Assembly: GCA_023265355.1 (NCBI GenBank)
Contig: JAHFTZ010000042.1
Location: forward strand, 1-7,569
Direction: 5' to 3'
Source: Terriglobus sp.
Lineage (GTDB): Bacteria; Acidobacteriota; Terriglobia; Terriglobales; Acidobacteriaceae
Length of the DNA: 7,569 nucleotides
Shown here piece after piece: positions 1 through 6,278 of the stretch. The notes under the pieces are model-generated. The model was given only the letters and a program-made list of their open reading frames with translations, searched no databases and had not been told where the DNA came from. Position 1 is the stretch's first letter. Every line of letters begins with the position of its first letter. Both the position numbers and the translations under genes were made by a program.

Positions 1-135
1 GTAGAGGAGGATGTGGATCCGTTCGCGCATGCCCGGTTCCTGTTGCAGAAGAGCAGAGAGCGAGACGAAGGCTTCACTCTCCTGGGGTTGCCGCTGGTAG
101 AGCACGATAACTGCGATCAGGAGCGGCGGTTGCAT
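1..135 (-). CDS. Glycosyltransferase, family 2-like, N-terminal part only (runs off left edge)
   Basis: Reading the minus strand from the ATG at 135-133 gives 45 codons without a stop to the window edge. The peptide begins MQPPLLIAVIVLYQR, then a helix-like stretch (SEAFVSLSALLQQ) and a second hydrophobic strand ending IHILLY. This strand-helix-strand order, with a hydrophobic first strand ending in LY plus a polar residue, is how many GT-A fold family 2 glycosyltransferases start (rhamnosyltransferase-like proteins, for example). The catalytic DXD region would lie beyond the window, so donor and acceptor cannot be named. The gene is divergent from the flippase operon, so the two probably share the 136-293 intergenic region for their promoters. 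I see no strong Shine-Dalgarno sequence upstream of this ATG. The family call rests on 45 residues and on its glycan-gene neighbours. Confidence 0.6.
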   Translation of the reverse strand, partial: MQPPLLIAVIVLYQRQPQESEAFVSLSALLQQEPGMRERIHILLY

Positions 136-169
136 GGGCTTTAGGATACGTTCTGCGGGGTGCGCGCCG

Positions 170-198
170 CTGCGGATTTTGTATGCGCACTGTAGACT
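170..198 (+). promoter_or_regulatory. Weak candidate promoter for the flippase operon
   Basis: TAGACT at 193-198 resembles a sigma-70 -10 box (TATAAT, 4 of 6). The matching -35 position (about 170-175, CTGCGG) is poor. If it is used, transcription would start near 205 and give a leader of about 90 nt before the flippase ATG at 294. That would also exclude the alternative start at 183. The call rests on motif resemblance only. Confidence 0.2.
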
Positions 199-281
199 GG
201 AGGTCATGCCGAGGGGCTTTCTCCTTCGTGCCGACGAGAGAAATGCCAGAGAAAACGGGAAGAGATCTCGTGCGGATGGAT

Positions 282-286
282 GAGGA
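282..286 (+). promoter_or_regulatory. Ribosome binding site that decides the flippase start
   Basis: GAGGA lies 7 nt upstream of the ATG at 294, an ideal spacing. The other in-frame starts (183, 243, 276) have no comparably placed Shine-Dalgarno sequence. It overlaps the TGA (281-283) of a short leader ORF that begins at 206. Confidence 0.6.
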
Positions 287-293
287 AGCGGCG

Positions 294-1697
294 ATGGTCT
301 CTGACCTGACGCCGGTGGCCGATGGTCTGCCTCTGGCGGGGCAGGGGATCAGGCCTTCGCTGTGGAGGCGAACGCTCAAGCGAGCGGGAGTCGACCGTGC
401 CATCGGGTATACGATTCTGGCGCGCGGCTGGTCTTCCTCGGCGGGGCTGATCACGGTCGCGCTGATTGCGCATACGCTCTCACGGGCTCAGCAGGGCTTT
501 TATTACACCTTCGGATCTCTGGTCGCTCTGCAGATCGTCTTTGAACTTGGCTTTTCTGTGGTGGTTCTGCAGATGGCTACGCATGAGACCGCACAGTTGG
601 AGATTCTGGATGACGGGCGCGTGTTGGGCGATCTGCGTGCGCGTCAGAGGCTCGCCTCCGTTCTGCAGAAAGCGGTGAAGTGGTACACGCTGGCGGCTGT
701 TCTGATGGGCTGCGTTCTACTGCCCGTGGGCTGGCGCTTTTTTGCGGGAAGCCCTGGAGCGGGCGATACGGCGTGGCGCGGTCCATGGATCGCGGTCGTG
801 CTGGCGTCGTGCTTTACGTTTCAGATCGATCCGATCTTTTCGTTCCTCGAAGGCTGCGGGATGGTGAGTCGCGTGGCGCGGACGCGATTTACGCAGTCGA
901 TCCTGGGGTCGTCGCTGGCGTGGTCGGCACTTCTGCTCCATCGTGGATTGTTTGCGCCTTCCATGCAGATCGCCGGGCAGGCGATTGCAGGGGCGTATTT
1001 TCTATGGACGCGCCGCAAGCTGCTGGTTGGTTTGCTGCGCATGACTGTGGGGGAGCATGCGATCGAGTGGGGGACAGAGGTGTGGCCGTTTCAATGGCGG
1101 GTCGCGATCTCGTGGGCTTCCGGCTACCTGATCTTTCAGCTCTTCAATCCGGTGCTGCTGCGCTTCTATGGACCGGTGGTCGCCGGGCAGATGGGCATGT
1201 CGCTGAACATCTCCAATGCTCTGGCGGCGGTGGCGGTGGCGTGGATCAACACCAAGGCCGCGCTCTTTGGCAACATGATCGCGCGGCGCGAGTATGGCGC
1301 ATTGGACCGGCTCTTCTTTCGCTCCGTGGCGCAGACGATGTTGTTGTGTGTGACGGGTTCAGTGGTCGTGTGGTCGCTGGTAATCCTGATGGGGCACGAG
1401 CATATCAAGTTTGCGCAGAGACTTCTGTCGCCGCTTCCGTTTGCGCTGCTGCTGGCGACGATGTGTTTGAACCTCGCGGTGTCGTCCATGGCTCTGTATC
1501 TGAGAGCGCACAAGCAGGAAAAATTCCTGCTCAACTCCGTTCTGGGAGGCGTCGTCGTGGCGACGTCGACGCTGACGCTGGGGCGTTGGTATGGGCCGAC
1601 GGGTATGACGGCCGGGCATCTGACGGCGACGCTCCTGATCGGCATTGGCATGGGTTCGTACACGTTTGTGAAGTACCGGCGGCTGTGGCATGCCTGA
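294..1697 (+). CDS. Wzx-type polysaccharide flippase (MOP superfamily oligosaccharide translocase)
   Basis: This is a 467-residue inner-membrane protein, the usual size for lipid-linked oligosaccharide flippases of the MOP/Wzx superfamily. Such proteins move undecaprenyl-linked glycan units from the cytoplasmic to the periplasmic face. After a short hydrophilic N-terminus, about 12 hydrophobic segments can be picked out, roughly at residues 36-58, 66-95, 131-149, 163-183, 203-216, 222-237, 270-291, 300-318, 346-366, 379-402, 412-428 and 435-457. The first helix pair (LARGWSSSAGLITVALIAH, then QQGFYYTFGSL and FELGFSVVVLQ) looks like the start of O-antigen or exopolysaccharide flippases. The reading frame is open back to an ATG at 183, which would add 37 hydrophilic residues. 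I chose 294 because of the well-spaced GAGGA and because the extra residues look non-homologous. The last 8 nt overlap the downstream glycosyltransferase, so the two are almost certainly co-transcribed and probably translationally coupled. The transported glycan cannot be told from the sequence. Confidence 0.85.
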   Translation: MVSDLTPVADGLPLAGQGIRPSLWRRTLKRAGVDRAIGYTILARGWSSSAGLITVALIAHTLSRAQQGFYYTFGSLVALQIVFELGFSVVVLQMATHETAQLEILDDGRVLGDLRARQRLASVLQKAVKWYTLAAVLMGCVLLPVGWRFFAGSPGAGDTAWRGPWIAVVLASCFTFQIDPIFSFLEGCGMVSRVARTRFTQSILGSSLAWSALLLHRGLFAPSMQIAGQAIAGAYFLWTRRKLLVGLLRMTVGEHAIEWGTEVWPFQWRVAISWASGYLIFQLFNPVLLRFYGPVVAGQMGMSLNISNALAAVAVAWINTKAALFGNMIARREYGALDRLFFRSVAQTMLLCVTGSVVVWSLVILMGHEHIKFAQRLLSPLPFALLLATMCLNLAVSSMALYLRAHKQEKFLLNSVLGGVVVATSTLTLGRWYGPTGMTAGHLTATLLIGIGMGSYTFVKYRRLWHA

Positions 1698-2730
1698 GAC
1701 ACGGCCTCTGCTTACGATTGCTATCCCCACCTATCAACGCGCGGAGTATCTGCGTGAGTTTCTGTCTGTACTTTTGCCCCAGCTCGAAGGTGTGGACGAT
1801 GTAGAGCTTTTGATCTCGGACAACTGCTCGACCGACGAGACGCCTGCGGTGGTGCAGGCGGCCATCGATGCGGGGGCGCGGTTGCGCTCTGTGCGGCAGG
1901 CGGAGAACATCGGTTCGGATGCCAACTTCGTCTTCTGCTTTCGCGAGGCGCGCGGCAAATACTTCTGGCTCTGTGGAGACGATGACATCCTTCGGCCGGG
2001 TGCGATTGCAAGCGTGCTGGGGCACCTGCGTGGTGCGGAGTATGACTTTGTGTATCTCTCCGCGGAGGCCTTCTCGAAGGACTGGCGCGCGGAGTATAAG
2101 GGCGATGCCTACGGACGCGAGGCGGAGATCGTGACCTCTGCGCGGACGCTGGCCGTGATGATGAATGTGATGGTGACGTTCATTACGGGCATCATCAGTA
2201 ATCGAGAACGATTCCTGCAGCTTGAGGCAGAGGCGCCGGAGGCTTTCCTGGGAACGAACCTGACACAGTTGAGTTGGACCTTGCCGCTACTGGACCAGCA
2301 TCGCCAGAGTCTTGTTCTGTGGCAGAAGTGGGTTTCGGGACGCGAGATGAACTCCGGTGGATACGGTCTGGCGGAGGTCTTCGGCGAACGCTTTGCAAAG
2401 CTGGTGCACCGGTTGATGCCTCGGCATCCACGAGTGGCGCAGGTGTTTGTGAACTACACGCTGCGGCAGTGGTTTCCGGAGACGCTGCTGCAGATGCGAA
2501 CAGGGAACGCCGGTGACCGGTATGGTCTGAGCGCAACAGGGGCCGTGCTGAGGAGAACTTTTGCCGGGAATCCGCGCTTCTGGGTGCTGGTGTGGCCGGT
2601 GTTGCGTTTGCCTCTGCCGCTGGCGCGGAGATGGCAGTGGGTCGGAGCGAAGGCGAGTGTTCTGGCGAATCTTTTTCTGCTGCCTGCGCAGACGCTGCGT
2701 AAGCTGCGAGGAAAGCGGGCAGGGCGCTAA
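1690..2730 (+). CDS. Family 2 glycosyltransferase (abequosyltransferase-like)
   Basis: This 346-residue protein has a clear N-terminal GT-A domain. PTYQR at residues 13-17 ends the first strand, SDNCSTDET at 43-51 is the nucleotide-binding loop, and GDDD at 96-99 is the DXD-type motif that coordinates the metal and sugar nucleotide. TQLSW near 192-196 sits where family 2 enzymes carry a conserved acceptor-side helix. The C-terminal third is basic, with hydrophobic stretches (FWVLVWPVLRLPLPLA near 297-312), consistent with peripheral association with the inner membrane. The order of motifs resembles RfbV-type sugar transferases acting on lipid-linked O-units, but the sugar cannot be assigned. 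The ATG overlaps the 3' end of the flippase gene by 8 nt and has only a weak Shine-Dalgarno sequence, so translation is probably coupled. No alternative start before PTYQR looks better. The likely role is adding a residue to the glycan exported by the neighbouring flippase. Confidence 0.88.
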   Translation: MPETRPLLTIAIPTYQRAEYLREFLSVLLPQLEGVDDVELLISDNCSTDETPAVVQAAIDAGARLRSVRQAENIGSDANFVFCFREARGKYFWLCGDDDILRPGAIASVLGHLRGAEYDFVYLSAEAFSKDWRAEYKGDAYGREAEIVTSARTLAVMMNVMVTFITGIISNRERFLQLEAEAPEAFLGTNLTQLSWTLPLLDQHRQSLVLWQKWVSGREMNSGGYGLAEVFGERFAKLVHRLMPRHPRVAQVFVNYTLRQWFPETLLQMRTGNAGDRYGLSATGAVLRRTFAGNPRFWVLVWPVLRLPLPLARRWQWVGAKASVLANLFLLPAQTLRKLRGKRAGR

Positions 2731-2737
2731 TTCTGCA

Positions 2738-2766
2738 GCTGGAGCCTGACCCAGCATGAGATTTTT
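2738..2766 (+). terminator. Weak possible terminator after the flippase-glycosyltransferase operon
   Basis: GCTGG (2738-2742) can pair with CCAGC (2751-2755) around an 8-nt loop, and a run of five T follows at 2762-2766. The stem is only 5 bp and 6 nt separate it from the T run, so this is a poor intrinsic terminator. Readthrough toward the helicase is possible. Confidence 0.25.
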
Positions 2767-2767
2767 C

Positions 2768-2797
2768 TGCACAGATTTGCGGACAGTGTGCTAGAGT
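2768..2797 (+). promoter_or_regulatory. Candidate sigma-70 promoter of the helicase gene
   Basis: TAGAGT at 2792-2797 matches a -10 box at 4 of 6 positions and is preceded by TGC, giving an extended -10 (TGnTANNNT). TGCACA at 2768-2773 matches TTGACA at 4 of 6 positions with an 18-nt spacer. Transcription would start near 2804, giving a leader of about 330 nt. The -10 box lies inside a perfect inverted repeat (2791-2805). Confidence 0.4.
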
Positions 2798-3135
2798 GTC
2801 TCTAGTGGCGAGCAATCGCCCCGGGTGTTTCGGGAACGGCCCTGAGTGGATTGGGGTTGGCCAGAGACTGAAACGGTCCCGTCCCAACTGCGGCTTTCAA
2901 GTGCGTTGGTTGCTCTGGCTTTGATGGCCCTTATGTTTTTTGGACCTCGCCGTGCAGCAGCATGATTCATCTCAAGGTGAGATGGCCCTAGCTGAAACAA
3001 GATGCAATCCATGGTGTGCGAATCAAGCCAGCGACTCGCGACACACTCTGCAAACCGAATGACGATGACTGGCAGGCAGATGCGGTTCGAGAGACGGACG
3101 CGTTGCCCCGTATCACCACATAGGAAACCCATACT
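2791..3135 (+). promoter_or_regulatory. Gene-free stretch with several hairpins: candidate structured 5' leader of the DEAD-box helicase
   Basis: I find no convincing protein-coding gene between 2731 and 3135. The following pairings are visible: CTAGAG/CTCTAG with a 3-nt loop (2791-2805, probably a DNA-level repeat over the promoter); GGCGA/TCGCC closed by a GCAA (GNRA) tetraloop (2807-2820); GCCAGAG/CTCTGGC (2860-2866 with 2913-2919) enclosing CCAAC-T-GC paired to GCGTTGG (2884-2891 with 2903-2909); CATCTCA/TGAGATG with a 3-nt loop (2968-2984); and TGCA...GTGTG paired to CACAC...TGCA (3003-3052). Long leaders are known for some cold-induced or autoregulated RNA helicase genes (csdA of Escherichia coli, crhR of cyanobacteria). 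By analogy this leader may let the helicase control its own synthesis or respond to temperature. I do not recognise a named riboswitch class. The folds were found by eye without energy calculation. Confidence 0.45.
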
Positions 3136-4647
3136 TTGAATCCAGTTTTTGATAGCACCATTGAGCCGACGGCAGAGCCCAAGGCAGTTGAAGTAAAGAC
3201 CACCACCATTACTCTCCCCTTAGCGACCGAAGTTCAGTTCAACGATTTCAATATTTCAGAAAAGCTGAAACAGCGTCTGGCTTCGAACAACTTTGTGCAC
3301 CCGACCCCGGTGCAGGCGAAGGCCATTCCCCCGGCGCTTGAAGGTCGCGATGTTCTGGCGACTGCGGCGACCGGAACGGGCAAGACCCTTTCTTTCCTGA
3401 TCCCGATGATCGAGCGGATGGATGCGAATCCTCTGGCGGCATTGGTGCAGCAGGTTGCACAGGAGCAGGCTCCTCAGCCTCCCCAGTACGGCCGTCAGCG
3501 CGGTGGACGCAACAATCCTCCTCCCCGTGGACCACGCGCACCGATTCGCGCTTTGATCCTTCTGCCGACGCGTGAACTTGCGATGCAGGTTCTCGATGCG
3601 TACGCGAAGATCGTTCCGAATGCCAAGCAGGACTCCGTGCTCGTCTGCGGTGGCCTGAGCGAAGGCGCACAGCTGGATGCTCTCCGTCGCGGACCGCGTC
3701 TCGTGGTTGCGACGCCCGGCCGTCTTGAGGATTACCTCAAGCGTCGCGAGATCAATCTGAACAACGTTGAGATGCTCGTCCTGGACGAAGTCGACCGCAT
3801 GCTGGACATGGGCTTCCTGCCCGCGATCCGTCGCATTGTGGGCGCTCTGCCGAAGACGCGTCAGACGATGTGCTACTCGGCCACGCTCGATGCCAACATC
3901 ACGGAGATCGTTCGCGACTACGTTTCGAACCCGATCCGCATCCAGATTGGAACGACGTCGAAGCCGAACGAGCGTGTTGAACTCCGCGCGTTCACGGTTA
4001 TGCAGGATCAAAAGCTCAGCCTTCTGGACCAGCTTCTCGGTGAGCACGCTGGATCGTACCTTGTGTTTTCGCGCACGAAGCACGGTGCCGACCGTATTGC
4101 CAAGAAGCTCGAGAAGCTTGGACATGAGACGGACGTGATCCATGGCGACCGTTCGCAGTCGCAGCGCACCGCAGCTCTGAAGAGCTTTGCGATGGGCCGC
4201 AGCCGCGTCCTCGTAGCAACGGACGTTGCTGCTCGCGGTATCGACATTCAGCACATCGCGCACGTTGTGAACTACGACCTGCCGAACGGATCGGATGACT
4301 TCGTGCATCGCATTGGCCGTACCGGCCGCGCGAGTGCATCGGGTGTTGCGACCACGTTTGTCATGCCGCAAGAGCGCAGCGATGCACGCAAGTTGGAGCG
4401 CGAACTGAAGATCAGCTTCAAGTGGGCGGAAGCGGACAAGGGTCTGGCCAAGGAAGAGCGCAACAAGCCCGTAGACATGCACGGCGACATGCTGCACATG
4501 GAGACGCGTGCATGGCGCACCAATCCTTCGGGAACGGGACACGAGCCGACTTCGGTTCCGTCGCGTCGTCCGCAGGGTAACCGTGGTCCTGGTGGACCAA
4601 GCCGTCGCCCGAGCAGCGGTGGTGGTGCTGGTCGTCGCGGTCGCTAA
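3136..4647 (+). CDS. DEAD-box ATP-dependent RNA helicase, RhlE-like
   Basis: This 503-residue protein has all the helicase core motifs in order: Q motif (FNDF at 35-38 to PTPVQ at 56-60), motif I AATGTGKT (77-84), Ia PTRELAM (144-150), GG (172-173), Ib TPGR (193-196), motif II DEVD (217-220), motif III SAT (248-250), motif IV LVFSR (309-313), motif V ATDVAARGID (361-370) and motif VI HRIGRTGR (391-398). Such enzymes use ATP to unwind short RNA duplexes in ribosome assembly, mRNA decay or cold adaptation. Motif II is DEVD and not DEAD. A Gln/Pro/Arg/Gly-rich insert (about 100-136) separates motifs I and Ia. The C-terminus (about 460-503) is a basic, Gly/Arg/Pro-rich tail that probably binds RNA. 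The start is TTG at 3136: AGGA at 3122-3125 lies 10 nt upstream, and no ATG occurs in frame before the Q motif and motif I. A strong terminator follows, so the gene appears monocistronic. Helicase assignment is firm; the RhlE subgroup is likely. Confidence 0.95.
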   Translation: MNPVFDSTIEPTAEPKAVEVKTTTITLPLATEVQFNDFNISEKLKQRLASNNFVHPTPVQAKAIPPALEGRDVLATAATGTGKTLSFLIPMIERMDANPLAALVQQVAQEQAPQPPQYGRQRGGRNNPPPRGPRAPIRALILLPTRELAMQVLDAYAKIVPNAKQDSVLVCGGLSEGAQLDALRRGPRLVVATPGRLEDYLKRREINLNNVEMLVLDEVDRMLDMGFLPAIRRIVGALPKTRQTMCYSATLDANITEIVRDYVSNPIRIQIGTTSKPNERVELRAFTVMQDQKLSLLDQLLGEHAGSYLVFSRTKHGADRIAKKLEKLGHETDVIHGDRSQSQRTAALKSFAMGRSRVLVATDVAARGIDIQHIAHVVNYDLPNGSDDFVHRIGRTGRASASGVATTFVMPQERSDARKLERELKISFKWAEADKGLAKEERNKPVDMHGDMLHMETRAWRTNPSGTGHEPTSVPSRRPQGNRGPGGPSRRPSSGGGAGRRGR

Positions 4648-4668
4648 TTGTGATTGAGTTGAAAAGAG

Positions 4669-4700
4669 AGCCTCGGACTTCGGTCCGGGGCTTTTGTTTT
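4669..4700 (+). terminator. Intrinsic (Rho-independent) terminator of the helicase gene
   Basis: AGCCTCGGAC (4669-4678) pairs with GTCCGGGGCT (4683-4692) over 10 bp with one T-G wobble. The loop is a very stable TTCG tetraloop, and the tail CTTTTGTTTT follows directly. It lies 21 nt after the helicase stop codon. This is a textbook terminator. Confidence 0.93.
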
Positions 4701-5050
4701 AGTGGGAGGCTCACGCGAAATGATGGAGCGACAAAGGTATGTGCCAGTCCTAGACATCCAGTTGAGTTATGTAGTTTGTCTGTGCCTTGGCGCTCCGGAG
4801 TTAGAGGTTGCGACGCCAATATAAAGTAGCCGCATATTTTCGTATATGAGACTTTTTTGTTATTAGAGGATGACTTTATACGAAAGAACTGCAAAGTTTG
4901 GTCTTTCCGGAATATCTCCGAAAACATTCTTGTCTTACCGCCAAGTGAATCGCGGAGTCTCCAATCTAAGTCAGCACTGGCCATCGTCCCTCTCTAGGGA
5001 TGTTGGTTATAGGACTATTTATGAATGGGGCGCGAACACTAGGAGAAGTT
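4701..5050 (+). promoter_or_regulatory. Gene-free region upstream of the secreted TIGR03118-type protein, with inverted repeats
   Basis: I see no convincing gene here. From about 4820 to 4890 the sequence is AT-richer than its surroundings and holds TATAAA (4820-4825), TATATG (4843-4848) and a T run (4853-4858). None of the -10-like boxes has a good -35 partner at normal spacing. A perfect 9-bp inverted repeat, TTTCGTATA (4838-4846) and TATACGAAA (4877-4885), flanks 30 nt. A weaker repeat, TTGGCG (4787-4792) and CGCCAA (4814-4819), lies just upstream. The promoter of the downstream gene is probably in this stretch, and the repeats could be operator half-sites or leader hairpins. A short frame starting at ATG 4870 runs into the next gene out of frame and looks spurious. 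Confidence 0.35.
5041..5045 (+). promoter_or_regulatory. Ribosome binding site that decides the start of the secreted protein
   Basis: AGGAG sits 5 nt before the ATG at 5051. The in-frame ATG at 5000 has only AGGG directly abutting it, and the one at 5021 has nothing. The 5051 start also puts a normal signal peptide at the very N-terminus. Confidence 0.75.
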
Positions 5051-6247
5051 ATGAGGTCAGCAGTAAGTCTCGCAGTGAGTGCCGTAACGATCATGTCCCT
5101 GGGAGTTACCTCCCAAGCTCAAAAATATAACCAGACGAACCTTGTCTCTAGTGTTTCGGGTGTAGCTCGGGTAACCGATCCTAATCTCGTAGATGCCTGG
5201 GGACTGGCCCGTGCCTCCAAGAATGCCTTGTGGGTGTCCGACAACGACACCGGCGTGAGCTCACTCTACAACGGTGCTGGCACACCCAATTCTCTTGTCG
5301 TTACCATCCCATCGGTCAACCCCAAGAAGAATCCAAAGGGCGCACCTACTGGCATTGTTCCCAACTCCAGCCTCACCGACTTTATTATCGCTCCAGGTCA
5401 GCCGGCCAATTTCATTTTTACTATGCTTGGTGGCGGGCTCGCAGCGTGGAATCCAAATGTAGCCATCGCTCAGGGCGCTTCCGCTCCTTCGACGCATGCT
5501 GTGCTGGTCGCGAAGGGCGCTGAGGGTTCATCTTATACCGGTCTAACAAGCGGATTTATCGATAACAAGCGATACCTGTATGCTGCCAACTTTGCAAAGG
5601 GTCGCGTCGATGTCTATGACAGTTCCTTCCATCTCGTTCAACTGAATGAGGACTCCAATCGGTCTTATGATTTCGATGACTCTCGCAGTCGAGAACGCAA
5701 TGCCCCGTTCGTGGATGAGCGAATTCCGAGAAACTTTGCTCCCTTCAACGTGCAGGCTATCGGAGAAAACATCGTTGTAACTTTCGGATTGCGTGTGGAG
5801 GGTCAGTCCACTGCCGTTGGGGGTGAGGGGCTTGGTTATGTGGATGTATTTAGCTCCTCCGGCCGGTTGCTCACTCGTCTTGAAGGTGGTTCCCAGCTGA
5901 ATGCGCCGTGGGGCATCGTGCTGGCACCGCTGGATTTTGGTCGCTTCAGCCATTCCCTGCTCGTAGGTCAATTTGGCGGCGGCGGCACAACTCCTTCCGC
6001 CGGCACGATTGCTGCGTATGACCTTGCTACCGGTAAGTATGAAGGCCAAATCGAAGACGCGAGCGGCAAGCCAATTGTTGTTCCTGGCATTTGGGGCCTG
6101 GCTCCCGGCAACATCAGCCCGGATAACCTGGATGCTGCCGGTTCGCCTGCAGCAGAGGTGTACTTTACCGCTCGTAATGTAGGCAAGGGATTGTTTGGTT
6201 ACTTTACCGCCGTGACAACGGATCTTATTGAAGGAAGTGCGCAGTAA
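5051..6247 (+). CDS. Secreted TIGR03118-type protein, predicted beta-propeller, function unknown
   Basis: This 398-residue protein begins with a typical Sec signal peptide: basic MR, a hydrophobic core (AVSLAVSAVTIMSLGV) and probable cleavage after SQAQ near residue 24. The mature part has propeller-like repeats: DAWGLA with LWVSDNDTGVSSLYN (48-74), APTGIV (98-103), YLYAANFAKGRVDVYDSSF (175-193), APFNVQAIG (230-238), APWGIVLAP with LLVGQFGGG (285-311), GTIAAYDLATGKYEG (318-332) and GIWGLAPG (346-353), ending near LFGYF (381-385). This pattern matches, from memory, the TIGR03118 family, whose members often carry a C-terminal PEP-CTERM sorting signal. None is visible here: the protein stops soon after the last repeat (TDLIEGSAQ). 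It is therefore probably released to the periplasm or outside. No catalytic residues are recognisable. Base composition looks somewhat less GC-rich than the flanking glycan genes. It is flanked by a terminator upstream and a palindrome downstream, so it seems monocistronic. Confidence 0.85.
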   Translation: MRSAVSLAVSAVTIMSLGVTSQAQKYNQTNLVSSVSGVARVTDPNLVDAWGLARASKNALWVSDNDTGVSSLYNGAGTPNSLVVTIPSVNPKKNPKGAPTGIVPNSSLTDFIIAPGQPANFIFTMLGGGLAAWNPNVAIAQGASAPSTHAVLVAKGAEGSSYTGLTSGFIDNKRYLYAANFAKGRVDVYDSSFHLVQLNEDSNRSYDFDDSRSRERNAPFVDERIPRNFAPFNVQAIGENIVVTFGLRVEGQSTAVGGEGLGYVDVFSSSGRLLTRLEGGSQLNAPWGIVLAPLDFGRFSHSLLVGQFGGGGTTPSAGTIAAYDLATGKYEGQIEDASGKPIVVPGIWGLAPGNISPDNLDAAGSPAAEVYFTARNVGKGLFGYFTAVTTDLIEGSAQ

Positions 6248-6278
6248 GTATCTTTTACTGCGATTTAATTTACCCCGA

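Noticed and set aside
183..293. N-terminal extension of the flippase from the ATG at 183
   Set aside because: It would add 37 hydrophilic residues unlike known flippases and has no Shine-Dalgarno sequence, whereas the ATG at 294 has GAGGA 7 nt upstream.
680..1804. 374-codon plus-strand frame overlapping the flippase
   Set aside because: It is in another frame of a clearly membrane-type coding sequence, runs across the flippase stop into the next gene, and encodes a Gly/Arg/Val-rich product with no domain.
2195..2887. 230-codon minus-strand frame antisense to the family 2 glycosyltransferase and its downstream gap
   Set aside because: The product is Ser/Pro/Ala-rich without a domain, and the opposite strand holds a well-supported gene.
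2930..2941. T run at 2936-2941 as an intrinsic terminator or attenuator in the helicase leader
   Set aside because: No GC-rich stem ends directly before the T run. The nearest stem (2860-2919) ends 16 nt upstream, too far for a standard terminator.
3256..4542. Long open frame of 428 codons on the minus strand inside the helicase gene
   Set aside because: It lies wholly antisense to a gene with a full set of helicase motifs. Its product is Arg/His/Ala-rich with no recognisable domain. GC-rich codon use commonly opens such antisense frames.
4418..4984. 188-codon minus-strand frame across the helicase 3' end and its terminator
   Set aside because: It reads through the strong 4669-4700 hairpin and the antisense of the helicase tail. 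The low-complexity product has no recognisable motif.
4870..5130. 86-codon plus-strand frame upstream of and overlapping the secreted-protein gene
   Set aside because: GAGG directly abuts its ATG, leaving no spacer. The product shows no domain, and its last 80 nt overlap the signal-peptide coding region out of frame. It looks spurious, though a leader peptide cannot be excluded.
5041..6247. Possible C-terminal truncation or frameshift of the secreted protein
   Set aside because: All expected propeller-like repeats are present in one frame, including the final GLFGYF-type segment, so the open frame looks complete. Only the sorting tail found in some relatives is missing.
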